From Dromiciops gliroides (taxonomy: Eukaryota; Chordata; Mammalia; Microbiotheria; Microbiotheriidae), in the NCBI RefSeq assembly GCF_019393635.1, contig NC_057862.1:677566314-677630313 (forward strand): DNA of 64,000 nt. Direction: 5' to 3'. This document shows, in pieces, positions 33,471 through 45,495 of this stretch. Numbering within the stretch: the stretch's first letter is position 1; each line of letters opens with the position of its first letter. The notes beneath the pieces are model-generated. The model worked only from the letters and a program-made list of their open reading frames with translations, ran no database searches and was not told the origin of the DNA. Position numbers and translations under genes: made by a program.

Positions 33471-34139
33471 TGCTGTGGGAAGTACAGGGTGTGAGCTGAA
33501 GGCATGACTTGCCTGAAAAACCAAGACTGGGGAGCAGTGATGACTGTGACTCCCCTCCCCTATCCCCCCCCCCAGCCCTCATTAATAAAGAGAAACCTCA
33601 AACCTCCCTAGCCCCCAGCCCTCTTGAGCTGGAGATTAGATACAGATTGTGGGACCCTGGGAAAAAGGCTGGTGGAGGCTGAGCTGGCTCATTAAATGAG
33701 AAGGTCTGGTCTGACAAGACTCTAACCCCACAGGGGAAGAGCTTAGAATGGGCCTTGTTCTACTTTCTTGTTTGTCCCTCCCACATACCCCCTCCTCCAC
33801 CAGAGTTCAGAAGAGCCCCATACTAAGCAATGGAGTTGGTAGGGGTTGGGGGGAAGATTTAGGGAGGATAAAGGATCCTAAGTCCAACATTTAAAGCTGG
33901 CCAAAAAATTCAAGGGACAATATGAGATAATCTTTGGAAAGGACTTAGCACAGGACCTGGCACATAGTAGGCTCTTAATAAATTCTTTGTTTTCCCTTAC
34001 TTCTACCCTCCTTCCCTTTTTTCTCTCCCTTCCTTCCTTTTTTGCTTTTTCTTTGTGTTTCCAGAAGATTATTTTTAATTAATTTGTATTCCCTGTCCCA
34101 TGGGAAGTCTTTAATAAATGGTTATCGGTTGATGGATGG
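33471..34139. other. Gene-free stretch
   Basis: An L2 3'-end-like piece at about 33930-33990 (GCACAGGACCTGGCACATAG). Otherwise unassigned. Confidence 0.45.
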
Positions 34140-34330
34140 ATGGATTGTTGTAGTCCAGATCTAAGTCTTTGCTCAGGCTCTTTTTCCCACCTGTGTGCCC
34201 TTTCCTCTCCACTCTACTTTTATAAACCCTCCCCATCCTTCAAGACTCAGCACAAGTCTCACCTTCTCCAGGAAGCCTGCCCTGAATTTTGCCTTCTCTT
34301 TCTTCTGAGTCCTCTATAAGAAGTTGGGTG
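34140..34330 (+). mobile_element. L2-like LINE 3' fragment
   Basis: CCTTCAAGACTCAGCACAAG and TCTCCAGGAAGCCTGCCCTG match the L2 ORF2 C-terminal end. Confidence 0.6.
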
Positions 34331-34352
34331 ATGAACACATCAAATCTGAATC

Positions 34353-34504
34353 CCCCCCTTTTTTTGCAGGGCAACAGGAGTTAAGTGACTTGCCCAGGGT
34401 CACACAGCTAGCAAATGTCAAGTGTCTGAGGCTGGATTTGAACTCAGGTCTTCCTGAATCCAGGACTGGTGCTTTATCTATCCACTCCGTCACCTAGCTG
34501 CCCC
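34353..34504 (-). mobile_element. tRNA-derived SINE, short form
   Basis: Duplication AAATCTGAATC at 34342-34352 and AAATCTGGATC at 34505-34515. Confidence 0.92.
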
Positions 34505-34515
34505 AAATCTGGATC

Positions 34516-35161
34516 AGTTTAAGGAATTCACGAAATCTCAGTTGCAAGGAACTTCTATGGCCATGTAGTCCAATCCATACCTAAGATTGGCCTTACAACA
34601 TTGGCCCCAGCAAGGGTTCATCTAGCCTTTGTCCAGGTATCTCCAAGGCAGCAGGTATCTATTATCTCCTGCTGTGTTGGCTGGCCTTTCCCTAGTCTCT
34701 AAAAGGCACCTGCTGATTCACCTCATAGATCCAAGATGCCCCCAATACATGAGACATTAAATGAAGCCTCCTGTAATTCATTCTATCTGAATCTCAATTC
34801 TCACCCTAGAAGTCATGGTTCAAGGTCTACACTCAAAGTCACAAAGATAGAACCTGAGATTACAGTCAAAGAAAAGCTTTCCCAGGGAATCTGCCTTATT
34901 CCCACCCCCACCCACCCTCAACCCCCACTCTCCCAGTTGCAGGTTATTAGATTTTCTTTCAAAATAACCACCTCGAATTCCAGATCCATTTCTTTCTTAA
35001 AAGCATCAGTGGGAAACAAATGTTCCAACTTTTTGCTTCTTTTCTCTCTTGTATTAAAAGTACTTTTGCATTTCAGCTGAGAGAGTAGTTGACCATAACC
35101 TCCCTACTACCAAAAATCATCATCTGAGGAATTAGTCATTGGTGGTCCCTCTTCCCTTTCA
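34516..35161. other. Gene-free stretch with L3-like end
   Basis: About 34530-34740 looks like an old LINE 3' end (AAGGAACTTCTATGGCCATG). A C-rich run lies at about 34900-34935. Confidence 0.45.
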
Positions 35162-35173
35162 AAAGTGATCATC

Positions 35174-35313
35174 AGGGGCAGCTAGGGGGTGCAGTGCATA
35201 GAGCACCAGCCCTGGATTCAGGAGGACCTGAGTTCAAATCCAGCCTCAGACACTTGACACTAGTTGTGTGACCCTGGACAAGTCACTTAACCCTCATTGC
35301 CCCACAAAAAAAA
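35174..35313 (+). mobile_element. tRNA-derived SINE, short form
   Basis: Flanked by AGTGATCATC and AGTAATTATC, a diverged duplication. Confidence 0.87.
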
Positions 35314-35988
35314 AGTAATTATCCAAAGCAAAAATTAGAGAAATGGAAATCAAAACAACCTTGAGATGTCATTTTATACCTATCAGATAGGCTAAAATGT
35401 TTGAAGGGGAAACCAACAAATGTGAAGGGGGTATGGAAAACTTGGGGCACTAATTCATTGTTGGTGGAATTATAATCTTATCTAACCATTTTGTAGAGCA
35501 GTATGGAATTATGCTCAACAAGTTATTAAACTGCCTATACTCTTTGACCCAGCAATTCCACTACTAGGTCTTTTTCCAAGGATTATTAGGGGAAAAGGAA
35601 AAGATCCTATTTGTTCTAAATATTTATCACAGCTCTTTGTGGTGGCAAAGAACTAGAAAGTGTGGGGATGCCCATCAATTGGGGAATGGATTAACAAGTT
35701 GTGGTATATGACTGTGAATGGAATACTACTGTGCTATAAGAAATGTTGAACTAGATGATCTTAGAGAAATGTGGATAGACTTGCACAAAACAATGAAGAG
35801 TGAAATGAGCAGAACCAAGAGTAAACATTGTATACAGTAATGGCAACATTGTTTTGAGAAAAACTTTGAACAAATAAGAAGTTTTGACGATTATAAATAC
35901 CTAAATTAACTACAAAGGACCTATGAAGGAAGATGTTTTCTGCATCCATAGAAACAACTGACAAATAGATGTATAGAATGATTTTACA

Positions 35989-36030
35989 CACACACACACA
36001 TATATATATGTATAGGTACATATATATTTG
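35989..36030. repeat. (CA)n/(TA)n microsatellite in L1 3' UTR
   Basis: ACACAC run then ATATAT. Confidence 0.85.
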
Positions 36031-36148
36031 CATTATATTTATGTACCTATTTGTGTCTAATGGTAGCCATCTCTAGGGTGGGGGAAGAGGGAGGAAAGGA
36101 GAAAAAGAAATTTACATGATAACTTTGCTGTATATTTAAAAGGAATAG

Positions 36149-36292
36149 GGGCAGCTAGGTGGTGCAGTGGATAAAGCACTGGCCCTGGATTCAGGAGGAC
36201 CTGAGTTCAAATCCAGCCTCAGACACTTGACACTTACTAGCTGTATGACCCTGAGCGAGTCACTTAACCCCCATTGCCATGCCAAAAGAAAA
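36149..36292 (+). mobile_element. tRNA-derived SINE, short form, nested in L1
   Basis: Duplication AAAAGGAATAG at 36138-36148 and AAAAGAAATAG at 36293-36303. The uninterrupted sequence AAAAGGAATAGCAAGTTG is present in the inverse L1 copy at 39918-39935. Confidence 0.93.
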
Positions 36293-36420
36293 AAAAGAAA
36301 TAGCAAGTTGTACATAATGGATTTGCATTTTCATGCACAATTTTAGAAATTATACTATGTCATAGAAATGCTTGTTTTAATCCATGAATTAAAAATTAAA
36401 TAAATAAACATTTTTAAAAG

Positions 36421-37149
36421 GAAGGGCCACGCATTGCAAAGTTTGGCTTCTGCTCGAAAGTACCTTCCTTTCCCTCCATTTGTGTGAGCCATGATGGTTT
36501 TCCCTCTCTTGTTTCTAGAAAGAGAAACTCTGTGCCCCTGGTTTGCTTTAGTAATGACATCTTTTTACCCTTTCTGTTAAACTAGTCTAAATGTAAGGAA
36601 AGTGAGAATGATGCTTCACTAGCTTAATAGTAATTACTAAAAGTCTTCCTTCTAAGTAACATCACTAAATTTCTTGCATATCCCGTGTTTGTGTATCTTA
36701 TTTGTATGATTTTTTTTAAACTTTAGGCTAGGGAAATGGATATAAATTTGGCTATTTCTTACACTCTGGTTTTCTTGTTTGTTTAAAATGTCCTTAGTGG
36801 TTTCTTGTTTATCCTTGACTTTGAATTGCTAAAGATTGATCTGGTCTCTGCCAATCCCCATTGCTCGATAAAAGCTATGAGCTCAGAGTAAAGCATCCGT
36901 CCGAACAATTTCTTCCTCTCATCCTGAGTCTGTGGGCAGATAATGCTGTCTTTCATGGATCTAGGTACAAGGCTTTCTGTAAAGCTAGATGTTGTTTGAC
37001 CTTTAACCTTCATGAGTCCCACATGCTACAGATCTTGGAAGCATAAAAACGTTAAGAGAACCTCATTGCTCACACAAGGCAACTCAGTATAGAAAGCAAA
37101 ACCAGACTCAAACTTCAGGCTTCTCTGGAAGAACATACTTGCCCAGGTA
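36421..37149. other. Unassigned A/T-rich sequence
   Basis: No gene, repeat family or tandem structure recognised. Confidence 0.4.
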
Positions 37150-37985
37150 GAACACACCTGATTCCTCCTCGATGGGACTGCCCCTCCAGTATTTGAAGAT
37201 ACTGATCTGACTTCTCTTCTCCAGGTTAAACATCTCCAGTTCCTTCAACAATGGGGTGTGTAAGACCCTTCAGAAGCCCTCCTCTGAACATCTTCCAGCT
37301 CATGAAACACCTTCCTAAAGTGTAGCAGCCAGAACCTCCCATAATCCTCCAGATGAGGATGTCTGAGTGCAGAGTACAATGAAATGAATGCCTGAGAGTT
37401 ATGGTTCTTAAGATGGCCTGAGACCTCCTCAGCTTTCCTGTTTGCTACATCACATTGCTAATTCATGGAGAGTTTGCAACCGGCCAACACCCGCAGATCA
37501 TTTTTTAGACAAACAGCCGTCTCGCCATGCCTCCTGCATCTTAGGCTGCTTATGTTAACTTTCTAAGCTTACATGGAAGACTTTTTCTGTATCTCTATTC
37601 AATTTCACGTTATTTCATCTGACCCATCTCCATCTCTCTGAACCCTAACTCTGTTATCACATCTGTTAGCTGTCTGTCCCTGCTTGTGTCTAATGAATGT
37701 GCCCAATACACCTTTATCCAAGTTGCTGGTACAAATGGCAAATAGCAAAGAGCCAAGCAATAGGAGCCCTGGGGCCCTCCACTCAAGACTGTCCCAGGTG
37801 ATACCAGATCTTTCATGATTCCTCTTTGGGGTTTAGCCATTTGATCAGTTCTAAATCCAAACAATTGTATTCTCTTCTAACCCACATGGTCACCTTTCCC
37901 CCAAGAATGGCAAGAAAGACTTTGTCAAGTGTTGTGCTCAAAGCTAGGTGAACTGTTTCCCTTGCATTCCTTCATACAATCCAAT
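37150..37985 (-). mobile_element. L3/CR1-like LINE fragment, antisense
   Basis: Left side carries TCTTCTCCAGGTTAAACATC, as in CR1/L3 ends. Minus-strand translation near 37795-37725 gives SGGPQGSYCLALCYLPF, a decayed version of the reverse-transcriptase 'SGVPQGSVLGP' motif. Confidence 0.75.
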
Positions 37986-37997
37986 ACTGGCCCCGAG

Positions 37998-38035
37998 GAG
38001 CCTCGTAATGGAGCCTCGTAATGGAGCCTCGTATG
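37998..38035. repeat. Three 13-bp tandem units
   Basis: GAGCCTCGTAATG at 37998 and 38011, then GAGCCTCGTATG at 38024. Confidence 0.9.
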
Positions 38036-38039
38036 ATCC

Positions 38040-39260
38040 TATGATCTGAAGTTCAGCACACCCCAAACAGAACTCATTATGATGCTTTTTAAACCCAGCC
38101 CTCCTCCAAACCTCTACCTCGGTGAGGGACGAAGGTTTATATCCTAGGAGTCATTTTTGATGCAACGTTTTCCCTCATCCATGTCCAATTCCGAAAACCA
38201 TTAGAGGGAGAAACGAGTGTGAATGTGTCCCTGCAGTCCACCCACAGGTCAGAGATGTCTCCTTGTACAAATGATATCGAATCCGCTCGTTGGGACTGGA
38301 CATCCCATCCCAGTATCGGTCTTTTAACCTTTCCTATGCCTACACATTGTCTCTGTATTGGAAGCAGAGCCCAACAGTCTGATTATCACTGGCACCTAAG
38401 GGCTCCCCAGTCGCTTGCTTTCAGGTCTCTCTATTCCTGAGCAGCATCCCCCCCCCCAAGCCATGAGAGCTGCTTCTACCCTCCCCCTAGAGGTCCTAGC
38501 ATGTCCTCACCAATGTCCCATTGTGGAGAGGCTCTGAGCTTCAGGGTGACCTTACAATCTCTTTCTGATCTTCTAATCACTCACAGTTGCCCCAATGAAT
38601 TGCACCTCACCAGCTGCCTGAGCCCTCTGCCTCCATCGTTCCCATAAACCAACTCTCAACACCAAATACAAAAGATTCTCACGTTGGCAGAGGGATTAAC
38701 CTGCTGCTGGATATACCAGAGGAATTTCAAACTCAACGTGCTCAATGGGTTTTCTCATCCTACAAGAAAAAAAGTGCCCCTCTTACAAACTTCCCTATTT
38801 CTGTTAAGGGTCAGCATCCCCCCAGTTGCCCAATGCAATTTCAGAGTCTTCTTTGACTCCTGACTCCCTCATCTCTCACAACTAAGCAGTTTCCAAGTCT
38901 TGTCAAGCGGCACCTCCATAACATCTCTTAAATGCATCTCCATCTCTCCACTCATGAAGCCAATACCTTAGTTCATATCCTCATCATCTTCCATAAGGGC
39001 TACCGAAATCATCTCATCATTGGTCTCTGTTAGCAGTCTCTTCCCTCTCTCGACCACTCTCCACACAGCTGACAAATTCATCTTCTTATGACACAGTTGG
39101 GTCTGACTAAGTTACATCCCTGTTCAAAAATCTTCATGGCTGCTCCCCATTCCCTCTGGGATGAAATCGAAACACCTCAGTTCAGAATTTGAAGTCCTTC
39201 ATGGGCTATACCCACTTACCTTTGCAGAGTTATTTCATATCACTTCCACTCCAAATGACA
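38040..39260 (+). mobile_element. L2-like LINE fragments, ORF2 C-terminal half
   Basis: Ordered sense segments: CACCCCAAACAGAACTCATT, GAGTCATTTTTGATGCAACG, AGTCTTCTTTGACTCCTGAC, CCCATTCCCTCTGGGATGAA. Some text is repeated (38050-38160 and 38770-38880 both cover the same L2 section), so two copies are probably present. Confidence 0.65.
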
Positions 39261-39654
39261 GCCAATTGGCCGTTCAGTAAATCCATCATTTCATCTCCCA
39301 TTATTTTGGGGAGGGGCAGGCCTGGTTATCTAGAGTTTGGGGCTGGGAGGCTAGGGGAGGAGGAGTTGTCTAGTCCTTTTTCTGCCCCTTCTTCTTTCCT
39401 CCCCCTGGACCTCTGGAATGTGACCTCAAAGATGGAGGACATTGCCTGAGGATGCTGACCTGGTCAGGAAATGAAAGTGACTAGGAGCTGGGCTGGCTCT
39501 TGTTTCCACATCAGGTGGGGAGGACACATGTGAAAAGAGTCTTGGAGCCCCAGGCATCCCTGCCCCACCCTCCAACTACCCAAATCAGGGAGCTTTTGCA
39601 ACTCAGAGGAAGCAGGTTGGATGCAAAGTATTTCCCTGACATAAGAATGGTTTA
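39261..39654. other. No recognised feature
   Basis: GC-rich unassigned sequence with a G-rich part at 39308-39365. Confidence 0.4.
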
Positions 39655-39805
39655 ATAAAGAGTGCTGAATTTAGAATAAGGGATCTGGGTTTGAATCCTA
39701 ACTCTTCCATTTACTACCAGTGGAACCTTGGGTAAGTCAGTTTCCTTTTGTGTAAAAGGAGGAGCTTGGACTCAATAGTCCCTAAGACCCCATCTAACTT
39801 TATTT
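39655..39805 (+). mobile_element. MIR-like fragment
   Basis: GGGTTTGAATCCTAACTCTT, then GTGGAACCTTGGGTAAGTCA. Confidence 0.6.
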
Positions 39806-40130
39806 TTTCTTAATTAATTAATTTTATTTTTAACATATTGAATAAAGCAAGCATTTCCATAATATAGTATAATAAAAAGATGATTGTTCACAAAACTGAA
39901 AATCTATTATGTACAACTTGCTATTCCTTTTAAATATATAATTTATATATAAATATCTCATATATATCATATATGAGATATTATATATATATATGTATAT
40001 ATATGTGAGTTATCCCTCCCCCCTTCACTCAGATATGGCCACCATTAGACACAAATAAGTACATATATGTAAAATTGTTACATACATGCTTCTATTTATC
40101 AGTTCTTTGTCTGGAGGCAGAAAGCATCTT
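39805..40130 (-). mobile_element. L1 3' UTR fragment, antisense
   Basis: The reverse complement matches 35940-36420: GTGTCTAATGGTGGCCATAT, then AAAAGGAATAGCAAGTTGTA. An internal TA-rich expansion lies at 39940-40010. Confidence 0.85.
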
Positions 40131-40239
40131 TTTCTCATATGTCTAACTAGTTTTCTTGTTTTCACATAGCTAGGTCTATCTAAGGCTATGAATGTTGGGT
40201 GAAGGAATCTTATTTGTTCTTTTTTTTCTTTCTTTAAAG

Positions 40240-40336
40240 CCTGTACATTTATTTATTTATTCATTCATTCACTCATTTATCTATCTTTCTATCTATCTAT
40301 TTGTTTATTTGTTTGTTTGTTTGTTTGTTTATTTTT
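40240..40336. repeat. (TTTA/TCTA/TTTG)n low-complexity tract
   Basis: Tetranucleotide units continuous with the tail of the following SINE. Confidence 0.88.
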
Positions 40337-40464
40337 GCAGGGCAATGAGTGACTTGCCCAGGGTCACACAGCTAGTAAGTGTCAAGTGTCTGAGGCTGGA
40401 TTTGAACTCAGGTCCTCCTGAATTCAGGGCCAGTGCTTTATCCACTGTGCCACCTAGCTGCCTC
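40337..40464 (-). mobile_element. tRNA-derived SINE, short form
   Basis: From GCAGGGCAATGAGTGACTTG to CACCTAGCTGCC. The GGTTAA before GTGACTTG is missing. Confidence 0.88.
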
Positions 40465-40892
40465 CCATGTATCTAACTTTAGAACGATGGTGCTATGATC
40501 TGTGATCTTTGAATGCAGGGCATGAAGGGGCTGCCAGGGTGTCTGTTCAGAGGGGTCATCATTTGCCTGGCATGAAGGAGGAACATCCCCCTGCATGGCT
40601 GCATTCAGGTTCCCTGTACTAGCTAATCAATTCAACAGGCTACCCCATATTCCTCCTTAAACTCCATTGGAGAGTTGTACAGTGGTTTTTACTTTCAGCT
40701 TTTAGTGAATTGACTATAATGATTACCACTGAATGATCCATTTAGGAAGTATCTGCTGCTAAATGTTGGGGAAAGGATAGGAGAGACAGGTCACCTCACC
40801 CACTCTTAGAATTAGCCCCTTCAGCTGTTCCCAAGGCCTTGGAACTTCCTTCATTTCTTCCAGACAAAGGTCTTTAACAATTCAGTTCAGTA
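40465..40892. other. No recognised feature
   Basis: Unassigned sequence between two SINEs. Confidence 0.4.
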
Positions 40893-41150
40893 AACTCTTT
40901 TTGTTGTTATCCAGTCATTCTTCAGTCCTGTTCTACTCTTCATGGCCCCACTCGGGGTTTTCTTAGCAGAGATACAGAAGTGGTTTGCCATTTTCTTCTC
41001 CAGCTCATTTTACAGATGAGGAAACTGAGGCAAACAAGGTTGTGACTTGCCCAGAGCTAGCAAGCATCCGGGGCCAGATTTGAACCCAGGAAGATGAGTC
41101 TTCCTGACTTCAGCTTCAAGGCTCTATCTACTACACCATCTAACTACCCC
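40893..41150 (-). mobile_element. tRNA-derived SINE, long form
   Basis: Left part CATGGCCCCACTCGGGGTTT and right end CATCTAACTACCCC. Confidence 0.86.
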
Positions 41151-41275
41151 AAATACTTATTAAGTACCTACTATGTGACCTTGTGTAGGGCACTATGTTC
41201 AGCACTATAGAGAAGATGAAAAAACAATTCAATCTCTACCCTCAAGGAGTTTATGATCTAGGAAGAAGTACAAAC
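41150..41275 (+). mobile_element. Old MIR/L2-like fragment
   Basis: ATACTTATTAAGTACCTACT, then CAATCTCTACCCTCAAGGAG. Confidence 0.55.
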
Positions 41276-41429
41276 AAGTATGATGTAGAATATAATGGGG
41301 CAAAGAAGAAATCCAGAGATAATGCTCCATAAGAACTTAAGCAAAGGGCTAACTTTCAGTTGGGGAGCAGTGTTGGGGAGGAGATCAGAGAAGGTTTCAT
41401 AGAACTGCCAACCCTTGAAGAAAAAATAG

Positions 41430-41680
41430 AATGTCCAGCCTCAGACACTTGACATTTACTAGCTGTGTGACCCTGGGCAAGTCACTTAACCCCAATTACC
41501 TTAAAAAAAAATCTGGGGCCATCTCTAGTCATCCTGACGTAAGACCTTCCACAGCCCTCTCTTACTTAAATCCAATCCAGTGCAAGTAAAGACATAAATC
41601 CAATTCACTGTAAGTCACGACATTACCCTGATGTCATGGTCCTCTTTGGGAATAAAGGACAAACAGCAACAGCAATAGCA
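41430..41680 (+). mobile_element. tRNA-derived SINE with alternative 3' body, 5'-truncated
   Basis: Starts at CCAGCCTCAGACACTTGAC and continues after an A-run into CCCTGATGTCATGGTCCTCT and a GACAAACAGCAACAGC tail, the sense form of the body at 5128-5290. Confidence 0.82.
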
Positions 41681-41712
41681 ACTGTCCCTTGGGCTCTCCT
41701 CCTTGGTCGATT

Positions 41713-41855
41713 CTTTTTTTTCCCCCAGGGCAATGAGGGTTAAGTGACTTGCCCAGGGTCACACAGCTAATAAGTATCAAGTGTCGGAGGCTGGATTTGA
41801 ACTCAGGTCCTCCTGAATCCAGGGTCGGTGCTTTATCCAGTGCACCACTTACCCC
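41713..41855 (-). mobile_element. tRNA-derived SINE, short form
   Basis: From CAGGGCAATGAGGGTTAAG to CACCACTTACCCC. CTTGGTCGATTCTTT and CTTGGTCAATTCTTT flank it (about 41702 and 41860). Confidence 0.9.
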
Positions 41856-41874
41856 TTTTCTTGGTCAATTCTTT

Positions 41875-42349
41875 GGAGACTTGTCCATGTTCAAGTTCCA
41901 TGATTTGAAACTGTGCCCCATTATGGGAATATTGAAGGGAGAGAGAGAAAATGAAGCAAATGTAGATAGCACATGATTATCAAGTTGCAAAGTCTTGAAA
42001 GGAAAGTTATCTAAAATGGATCGAATTTGGCCATGAGAGCTGGCAAACACCCAACATCTGGCCTATCTGCCTTACCAGACAACAGAGTCACTGATTTTAG
42101 AAAGGGGGGGGGGGAGAAGGGAACAAAGATTTATTCAGTTTCTATTATGTGGCAGGCGCTGGGCTAAATGCTTTCAAAATCTTATCTGTTCCAAAGCTGG
42201 AAGGAACCTTAGCTTCTAGTCTAGGAGTTTTCAGCTAAGGCTTCTGGGAATTTGTATGTGTGTGTGTGTTTATACAGGAGATGCAGCCCACCCACACTCC
42301 CCTTTGAAAACTGGGGGAAGGACTTCCTGGAGGAGGGGGCTGGATGAGT
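41875..42349. other. Gene-free stretch
   Basis: A run of about 11 G at 42103-42113 and a MIR-like piece at 42120-42260. Otherwise unassigned. Confidence 0.45.
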
Positions 42350-42590
42350 TGACTCAGGAGCTCAGTGGGTAGAGTAAGGCCTGGAGTGAAGAAGACCTGA
42401 GTTGAAATCTGGCCTCAAACACTTACTAGCCAGGTGACTGTGGGGAAGTCACTTAACCCTGTTTGCTTCCTCATCCATAAAATGTACTAGAGAAGGAAAT
42501 AGCAAATCACTCCAGTAGCTTTGCCAAGAAAACCCTGAATGGGTTCCTGAAGAGTCAGACATGACTGCAAAATGACTAAACAAAAAAAAC
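42350..42590 (+). mobile_element. tRNA-derived SINE, diverged long form
   Basis: GAGCTCAGTGGGTAGAGTAA head, then AAACACTTACTAGCCAGGTG, ending AAAATGACTAAACAAAAAA. Confidence 0.83.
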
Positions 42591-43789
42591 TGGAGGCTTA
42601 GAGGAGCGAGGCAGACATGTCTAGGCTCCTGAAGAATGCAGAAATAGGAGATAGGACCTGAGATCATAGGACCAATTTTTTTCCAAAGAACTCAGAGAAA
42701 ACTGTAGGGAGTCCCCTGAGGGACTTCAGACTGAAAAGATAAGGAGGCCAATAAAGATTTGGGGAGATCTCTGAAGAACAGATGCCCCAAAGTTACTGAG
42801 AGGAGTTTGGGACTGGGGAGGATTGGACTCTCACCAGTCATTCTCAAGCCAGTTGCCTCTCAGAGTTCCTGTTGGAGATAGAGACACCTTGGGGTGAATT
42901 GCGGACACTGGGAGATTGATGGTGGCAGAGCAGGGATGAGCTCCATTCTGATCCTTTCCTTCCAGAGGCATAACTAGGGCAGGATGATTGGAGTGTTGTC
43001 CCAAGACACTAAATTTACAGAGTGTTGATAGCACCTGACATCCTTCAGCATCATGGAAACAACAGTGCTTAGCACCAAGTTAGTAAAAAATAATTAAAGA
43101 GCTACAGATCTACTAGATGGTGGGGTACTCCCTTGCCCCATCCTGTGCCCCTTTATTCCAGCCCATGTTTCTGCTGCATGCCACAAACACACCGATTCTT
43201 GGTTACAGCTCAGCTTTGCTCCGTGCTTCCCAGGTCTCTCCACTGGAAGATGATCACTCATTCCTCCTTTCCATTGACCTCCAGGCAGAGTACTATGTCA
43301 CCCACGATGAGCTTGAGAGGTTTGGGCCTCCTCCACAGAAAGAAGAAGCTCATTTCTCCTCCCCCTTCCTGCTTCTGATATTAAGTCATAGAATCATAGA
43401 CAAGAGCTAGAAGGAGTCCAATCTCTCACTGTACAGATGAGGAAACTGAGGCCAGTGAAAGCTAATTGAGTACCGAGCCAAAGGGCAGGGGTGACAGATT
43501 TGGGATTCTGAACCACTTTCCTGGTGCCAGAACTTCTCCTAACTCTATCCAACTCTAATGCCCAGAGGACAGGAGGAAGAGAAATCACCGAAGGTTAGAA
43601 CTATTGAAACTAAACAACCATTAACTCAATCTAAACCAAAGGTTCTTTACCATTTTTGTCTCATTTTTAGCAGTCCGATAAAGCCCATAAGCTCCTTTGG
43701 AGAAAAATGGTTTTAAATATAAAATTAAAATACAAAGGAAACAAATTATATCAAAATGCAGTTATTAAAACATATAGTTTTTAAGTTCA
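42591..43789. other. Gene-free stretch
   Basis: About 43385-43480 is MIR/L3-like (GTACAGATGAGGAAACTGAG). No exon was supported elsewhere. Confidence 0.45.
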
Positions 43790-45495
43790 AACCTCGGGTT
43801 CTAGACCCAGTGATCTAGAGAGACATAAATAATTGGAAAAACATTAATTGCTCGTGGCTAGGTCCAGCCAATATAACAAAAATGGCAAAGCTACCTAAAT
43901 TAATTTACTTATTTGGTGCTATACCAATCAAACTCCCAAAAGAATATTTTATAGACCTAAGGGGGAAATGATGAAATTCCTATGAAGGAACCAAAGGTTA
44001 AGAACCTTAAGTGTAACAATGAAAAAAATGGGAAAGAAGGGAGCCAGATGTCAAACTATACTACAAAGCAATAATCATTAAAGCAATTTGATACTTGCTA
44101 AAAAAATTTTGAGGACTATTAGTGGAACAGATCAAATATACAATATACAGAAACAAGGAAGCAAACACATTAGCCTCATGTTTGACAAACCCAAAGATCC
44201 CAGATACCAAGTGAAGGACTAACTATATGACAAAAACTTCTGAGAAAATTGGACAGCAGTCTGGCAAAAATTAACTTTAGACCAAAATCTCACACCATAC
44301 ACCAGCATAAGCACCTTAAAGACCTAGATACAAACAATCACAACATAAAACAAATTAGGACCAAGAAAAAAATATTTTTTGTATCTATGGAGTGGGGAAG
44401 AGTTCGTATTAAAACAAGTGATAGAGAGGATCACAAGTTTAAATGGACAATTTTATTATATAAAATTAAAAAGGCAAAGAAATTCAGTATAATAGAAATT
44501 AGGAGGGAAACTGGTAATGGGGGATAAATCTTTACAGCAAGTTTCTCTGATAAAGGTCTCATATCCAAGACATAAGGACCTGATTCATATTTATAAAACT
44601 GAGAGCCATTCCCCAATGGATAAAGGGTTCAAAAGAAGAAACAAAAGCTATCAGCAATTACTTGAAAAAACTTCTAAATTGCTAATGATTAGATAGATTC
44701 AAAATAAAACATCTTGGAGGTTCTGTGTCACACCTATTAGAAAGGCAAAGATGAGAAATGAGGAAAATATGCTAAGATGGAGCTGAGAATTGATCTCGCT
44801 ACTATAGAAAGCAATGAAGGGTGATGCCCAGAAAGAAATCCAATATACCACCTTTTAACTCACCTATTCCAGTATTAGGTCTATGCTCCCAAAGAAATAA
44901 AAGGAGGAAAAGGATGTGTATGCATAAAAATATAACAACTATTTTCATAGAAGTAAAAAACTGGAAACTAAAGGAGTATCCTCCTAATGGGGGAATGGCT
45001 AAACAAATCTCATGTGTGAATGTAATGGAGCTGAAAGGCACCTCAGGGATAATCTAGTCTGCATGACCTCTAGAAATGACAATTTCAGAGGAACTGGTAA
45101 GACTTGTATAAATCGCTGCAGTGGGAAGTGAGCAGAACTAAGATACTAATTTATACAATGACAACATTATAGAGAAAAACAACTTTGAAAGACTAGAACT
45201 CTGATAGACAAAATGATAAACCACAAGTCCCAAAGAATGAATATGAAACTCACTGCTCACCTCCTGGCAGAAAGGTGATGAACTTAAAATACAGAAAGAG
45301 ACATGCCTTTTCGGACATGACCAATGTGGGAGCTGGTTTTGCTGAACTCTGCTTATTGTGAATCAAGAGATTTGCCTTTTGGGTTTTGTTTTTTGTTTTT
45401 CGTTATTTTATTTTTTCAAATGGCAGGGAGGGGAGTGGGAGAAACATATTAATAAAGAGCAATGTTCATTGAAAAAAGTAAGATAAAAAAACAAT
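43790..45495 (+). mobile_element. L1, 5'-truncated, ORF2 end plus 3' UTR, decayed
   Basis: Includes AATTGGAAAAACATTAATTG, TTACTTATTTGGTGCTATAC, the peptide-level piece FDKPKDPRYQ near 44183, and TCTCTGATAAAGGTCTCATA. Many stops and frameshifts show it is dead. It ends in an A-rich tail near 45490. Confidence 0.85.

Larger units (their letters stand above)
35320..36420 (+). mobile_element. L1 3' end, 5'-truncated
   Basis: TTAGAGAAATGGAAATCAAA, AATTCCACTACTAGGTCTTT, CATCAATTGGGGAATGGATT and AATGAGCAGAACCAAGAG follow the L1 order. The 3' UTR includes TATTTGTGTCTAATGGTAGC. A SINE splits it at 36149-36292, and the L1 tail ends near 36420. Confidence 0.88.
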
